A stretch of DNA of 7,607 bases from Thermoplasmata archaeon (GTDB lineage Archaea; Thermoplasmatota; Thermoplasmata; Lutacidiplasmatales; UBA184). Below the pieces are notes generated by a model. The model did not search any database and was not told the origin of the DNA. It saw nothing but the letters and a program-made list of their open reading frames with translations. Of this stretch, positions 5,897 to 7,607 are shown piece after piece (the first letter of the stretch is position 1; each line of letters begins with the position of its first letter). The stretch covers positions 1 to 7,607 of the forward strand of contig JASHVP010000129.1 in the NCBI GenBank assembly GCA_030044475.1, given 5' to 3'. The position numbers were made by a program, and so were the translations under genes.

Positions 5897-6254
5897 GCAG
5901 CGGCCGAACCCGCTGCTCCACCGGGCCGAGGTACGGTTCGAGGTCGCGCACGCGACGGCCGCCACCCCGACGCGCGACCAGGTGCGGACCGAGCTCGCCA
6001 AGCTCGTCAAGGCCCCGAAGGACCGCGTGATCGTGGAACGGATGCGGGCCCGCTACGGAACCGCGGTCACCCGCGGCGACGCGCACGTCTACGACTCGGC
6101 CGACCGCGCGAAGTCGACCGAACGCTCCCATATCCTCGTCCGGAACGGGCTCAAGGAGAAGGTCGCCAAAGGGCCCGCGGCGGCCGCGGCGCCCGCGGCT
6201 CCGGCGGCGGAGGCTCCCCCCACGCCCGCCCCGCCCGTGGACGCGAAGGAGTGA
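5877..6254 (+). CDS. rps24e: Small ribosomal subunit protein S24e
   Basis: Archaeal/eukaryotic-type protein of the small ribosomal subunit, absent from bacteria. The conserved core covers about residues 1-95: MEITIVEQRPNPLLHRAEV at the start, TRDQVRTELAKLV (32-44), the VIVERMRARYGTAVTRGDAHVYDS stretch (51-74) that matches the family's central signature, and HILVRNGLKEK (85-95). Archaeal S24e is usually about 100 residues; this one has 125. The excess is a low-complexity Ala/Pro-rich tail (about 100-125) ending PPVDAKE. Start chosen from the strong upstream GGAGGA. Overlaps the preceding gene by 20 nt and stops 5 nt before the preferred rps27ae start. Secure. Confidence 0.94.
   Translation: MEITIVEQRPNPLLHRAEVRFEVAHATAATPTRDQVRTELAKLVKAPKDRVIVERMRARYGTAVTRGDAHVYDSADRAKSTERSHILVRNGLKEKVAKGPAAAAAPAAPAAEAPPTPAPPVDAKE
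6246..6251 (+). promoter_or_regulatory. Shine-Dalgarno sequence deciding the rps27ae start
   Basis: AAGGAG ends 8 nt before GTG 6260. An alternative in-frame GTG at 6251 shares a base with this site and has no usable spacing, so the later GTG is preferred, giving an MAKARVGLYE start. The site overlaps the last codons of rps24e. Confidence 0.65.
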
Positions 6255-6259
6255 CTCGG

Positions 6260-6451
6260 GTGGCCAAGGCGCGCGTCGGCCTGTACGAGGCCAAGGGAGA
6301 GTCGCTCACCCGCACCCACAAGTCGTGCCCGAAGTGCGGGCCCGGCACGTTCCTGGCCGAGCACGCCGACCGCCGGTCGTGCGGCCGCTGTGGCTACTCC
6401 GAGTCGAAGGCGGCCCCGCCCGTGAAGGCAAAGGTCGGCAAGTCGCCCTGA
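6260..6451 (+). CDS. rps27ae: Small ribosomal subunit protein S27ae
   Basis: Zinc-ribbon protein of the small ribosomal subunit; the eukaryotic homologue is made fused to ubiquitin, whereas the archaeal form, as here, stands alone. With the GTG at 6260 it has 63 residues. Zinc ligands are Cys23 and Cys26 (SCPKCGPGTFLAEH) and Cys41 and Cys44 (RRSCGRCGYSES), with the GPGTFLAEH linker characteristic of the archaeal family. The C-terminus carries a short Lys/Pro/Ala tail (AAPPVKAKVGKSP). A start at GTG 6251 would add three residues; the ribosome site argues against it. Immediately downstream of rps24e, as is usual in archaea, so co-translation is expected. Confidence 0.94.
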   Translation: MAKARVGLYEAKGESLTRTHKSCPKCGPGTFLAEHADRRSCGRCGYSESKAAPPVKAKVGKSP

Positions 6452-6454
6452 CCC

Positions 6455-6482
6455 GGGACCCGGAGCGTCCCGTCGGGGTCCC
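6455..6482 (+). repeat. Inverted repeat between rps27ae and methyltransferase
   Basis: GGGACCC (6455-6461) and GGGTCCC (6476-6482) form a perfect 7-bp stem with a 14-nt loop in the 45-nt spacer. A competing stem pairs GGGAC (6455-6459) with GTCCC (6467-6471). There is no T-run after it, so it does not look like an archaeal or intrinsic terminator. It could be an RNA structure at the operon end, an operator, or chance in GC-rich DNA. Confidence 0.3.
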
Positions 6483-6496
6483 AGGCGCGCGGACCG

Positions 6497-7426
6497 ATGC
6501 CGGACCTCGCGCGACGGACGACCTTCGGCCAGGACGCCGAACGGTACGATCGGGCTCGGCCCGGCTACCCGTCGGACCTGTTCAGGGACCTCGCCGGGGC
6601 CGGCGCGATCCCCCCGGGCGGCCAGGTCCTGGAGGTCGGGTGCGGCACCGGTCAAGCGACGCGAGAGCTCCTCCGCCGGGGCTACCGGGTCGACGCGGTC
6701 GAGCTGAGCCCGACCCTCGCCGACCTGGCCCGACGCCGGCTCGAGGGGGCGGGCCCGTTTCGCGTCTGGGTCGGGGCGTTCGAGGAGTGGGTTCCGGCGG
6801 CCCGCGACTACGACGCCGTCGTGGCCGCGGCCGCATTCCACTGGGTCGACCCCCGCGTCCGCTACGAGCGGGCCGCGGCCGTCCTCCGACCGGGCGGGGT
6901 CCTCGCCCTCCTCGACACGCACCACGTCGCCGGCGGGGACCGGACGTTCTTCGAACGGTCGCAGACGTGCTACGAAGCGCACTGGCCGGGGATCGAACCG
7001 GGATTCCGGCTGCCGGAGGCGGCCGACGTCCCACGCGGGTGGCCCGACCTGGAGTCGTCGGAACGCTTCCTCGCGCCGGTGGTGCGGACCTACCGGTGGG
7101 AGCGCCCGTACCGAACCGCGGAGTATCTCGAGTTGCTGCGCACGTACTCGGACCACGCGAGCCTGCCGGAGGACGCTCGGGAGCGACTGCTGACCTGCCT
7201 CGGGCGGACCATCGACGCCGAGTTCGGCGGGACGGTCCGCAAGGCGCACCTCACCGAGCTCCTCCTCGCCCGACGGAATCGCTCGGACGGGTCCGCGCCC
7301 GACGACGGCGGCTCGGCGCGCGGGCGCCGCGTTACGTCAGGTACCACGCCCACGCGAAGGCCAGGACCACGGTCCAGAGCGCGAGGAACGCGATCGGCAG
7401 CACTTCCGTTAGGCGCGACGGGTTGA
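6497..7426 (+). CDS. Class I SAM-dependent methyltransferase, substrate unknown
   Basis: Transfers a methyl group from S-adenosylmethionine to an unidentified acceptor. The N-terminal FGQDAERYDRARPGYP (10-25) is typical of a widespread family of small-molecule-type methyltransferases. Motif I is VLEVGCGTGQAT (44-55), which binds SAM; VDAVELSP (65-72) is the acidic loop after beta 2; FHWVDP (114-119) and LRPGGVLALLD (130-140) are the later motifs. RWERPYRTAEYLELLRTYSDH (200-220) belongs to the C-terminal cap common in this family. Relatives end soon after a strand like HLTELLLARR (251-260). Here the frame runs on for about 48 residues rich in Arg, Gly, Ser and Thr, overlapping the convergent gene by 95 nt, so the true C-terminus is uncertain. 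There is only a weak ribosome site before the ATG. It could be the last gene of the ribosomal operon or separately expressed. Confidence 0.85.
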   Translation: MPDLARRTTFGQDAERYDRARPGYPSDLFRDLAGAGAIPPGGQVLEVGCGTGQATRELLRRGYRVDAVELSPTLADLARRRLEGAGPFRVWVGAFEEWVPAARDYDAVVAAAAFHWVDPRVRYERAAAVLRPGGVLALLDTHHVAGGDRTFFERSQTCYEAHWPGIEPGFRLPEAADVPRGWPDLESSERFLAPVVRTYRWERPYRTAEYLELLRTYSDHASLPEDARERLLTCLGRTIDAEFGGTVRKAHLTELLLARRNRSDGSAPDDGGSARGRRVTSGTTPTRRPGPRSRARGTRSAALPLGATG

Positions 7427-7607
7427 TCCGATCCATCCACGAGATCTCGCGACTCCGGGCGAAGCGACGGTCGTGCACGGTGTAGGGCCGGAGCAGGTTG
7501 ACCGAGACGACCTCCTTCGATCGGAGCGTCACGCCGCCGGGCAGTTCGCCGTCGAGCGGCGGCGTCTGGTCCTCGAGCCGGCGGGCCGCTTCGCGCCAGA
7601 GGGCCAT
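7332..7607 (-). CDS. Small protein with C-terminal membrane segment, possibly 5'-partial
   Basis: I do not recognise this family. The 91 visible residues begin with an ATG placed exactly at the window edge, so the real start may lie further upstream. The first 65 residues are polar and charged (LEDQTPPLDGELPGG, SVNLLRPYTVHDRRFARSREI) and are followed by a hydrophobic segment at about 69-90 (LPIAFLALWTVVLAFAWAWYL), then one Thr and a TAA stop. That is the layout of a tail-anchored or C-terminally anchored membrane protein with a soluble part on one side; orientation cannot be decided. The hydrophobic end speaks for this being the real coding strand in the overlap with the methyltransferase. 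No catalytic motif or Cys/His metal site is visible. Confidence 0.6.
   Translation of the reverse strand: MALWREAARRLEDQTPPLDGELPGGVTLRSKEVVSVNLLRPYTVHDRRFARSREISWMDRINPSRLTEVLPIAFLALWTVVLAFAWAWYLT

Noticed and set aside
6455..6482. Inverted repeat as a transcription terminator
   Set aside because: There is no T-run downstream, and archaeal termination depends mainly on T-rich tracts. Kept only as a repeat.
6089..7249. Minus-strand open frame of 386 codons opposite rps24e, rps27ae and the methyltransferase
   Set aside because: Three well-supported plus-strand genes occupy this region; the frame has no recognisable domain.
1..7607. CRISPR array, tRNA, rRNA, insertion sequence or attachment site
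   Set aside because: I saw no regularly spaced repeats, cloverleaf-like or rRNA-like sequence, transposase motifs or flanking duplications anywhere in the window.

Overview
The window is very GC-rich DNA (my eye estimate is about 70% G+C) from an archaeon. The evidence is the gene content: an archaeal-type (class II) glyceraldehyde-3-phosphate dehydrogenase, RNA polymerase subunit Rpo7, elongation factor Spt4, a DUF359/COG1909 dephospho-CoA kinase, and ribosomal proteins S24e and S27ae, the last five as one tight cluster. The order rpo7-spt4-DUF359-rps24e-rps27ae is a familiar euryarchaeal arrangement. The proteins lack the strong acidic bias of haloarchaea. High GC together with glutamate dehydrogenase and an acyl-CoA dehydrogenase would fit a mesophilic, heterotrophic Thermoplasmatota lineage such as those found in soil, but this placement is inference.

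Left arm (1-3335, minus strand): reading in the direction of transcription, an acyl-CoA dehydrogenase, then thiamine-monophosphate kinase (ThiL) 4 nt downstream, then after 35 nt glutamate dehydrogenase, whose C-terminus runs off the left edge. The spacing suggests co-transcription from a promoter just upstream of the acyl-CoA dehydrogenase. The functions are fatty or branched-chain acyl-CoA oxidation, thiamine diphosphate synthesis and amino-acid deamination.

Centre (3336-4465): a divergent intergenic region of about 107 bp, then class II GAPDH on the plus strand, starting at a GTG behind a strong Shine-Dalgarno sequence.

Right arm (4536-6451, plus strand): the information-processing operon. 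It begins with what looks like a leaderless promoter 28 nt upstream of the rpo7 ATG. Its genes are separated by a few bases or overlap: rpo7, spt4, GTP-dependent dephospho-CoA kinase, rps24e, rps27ae. A SAM-dependent methyltransferase follows (6497-7426), and its 3' end overlaps a convergent gene for a small protein with a C-terminal membrane segment (7332-7607, minus strand, reaching the right edge).

There is no gene-free stretch over 300 bases, and I see no tRNA, rRNA, CRISPR array, insertion sequence or other mobile element. This is essentially ordinary core-genome content. I do not see a new multi-gene system. The points worth checking are regulatory (a TATA-like element spelled with unusual codons inside the dephospho-CoA kinase gene), the Ala/Pro/Lys-rich tails on Rpo7 and S24e, the methyltransferase in the position after rps27ae, and the convergent overlap at the right end.
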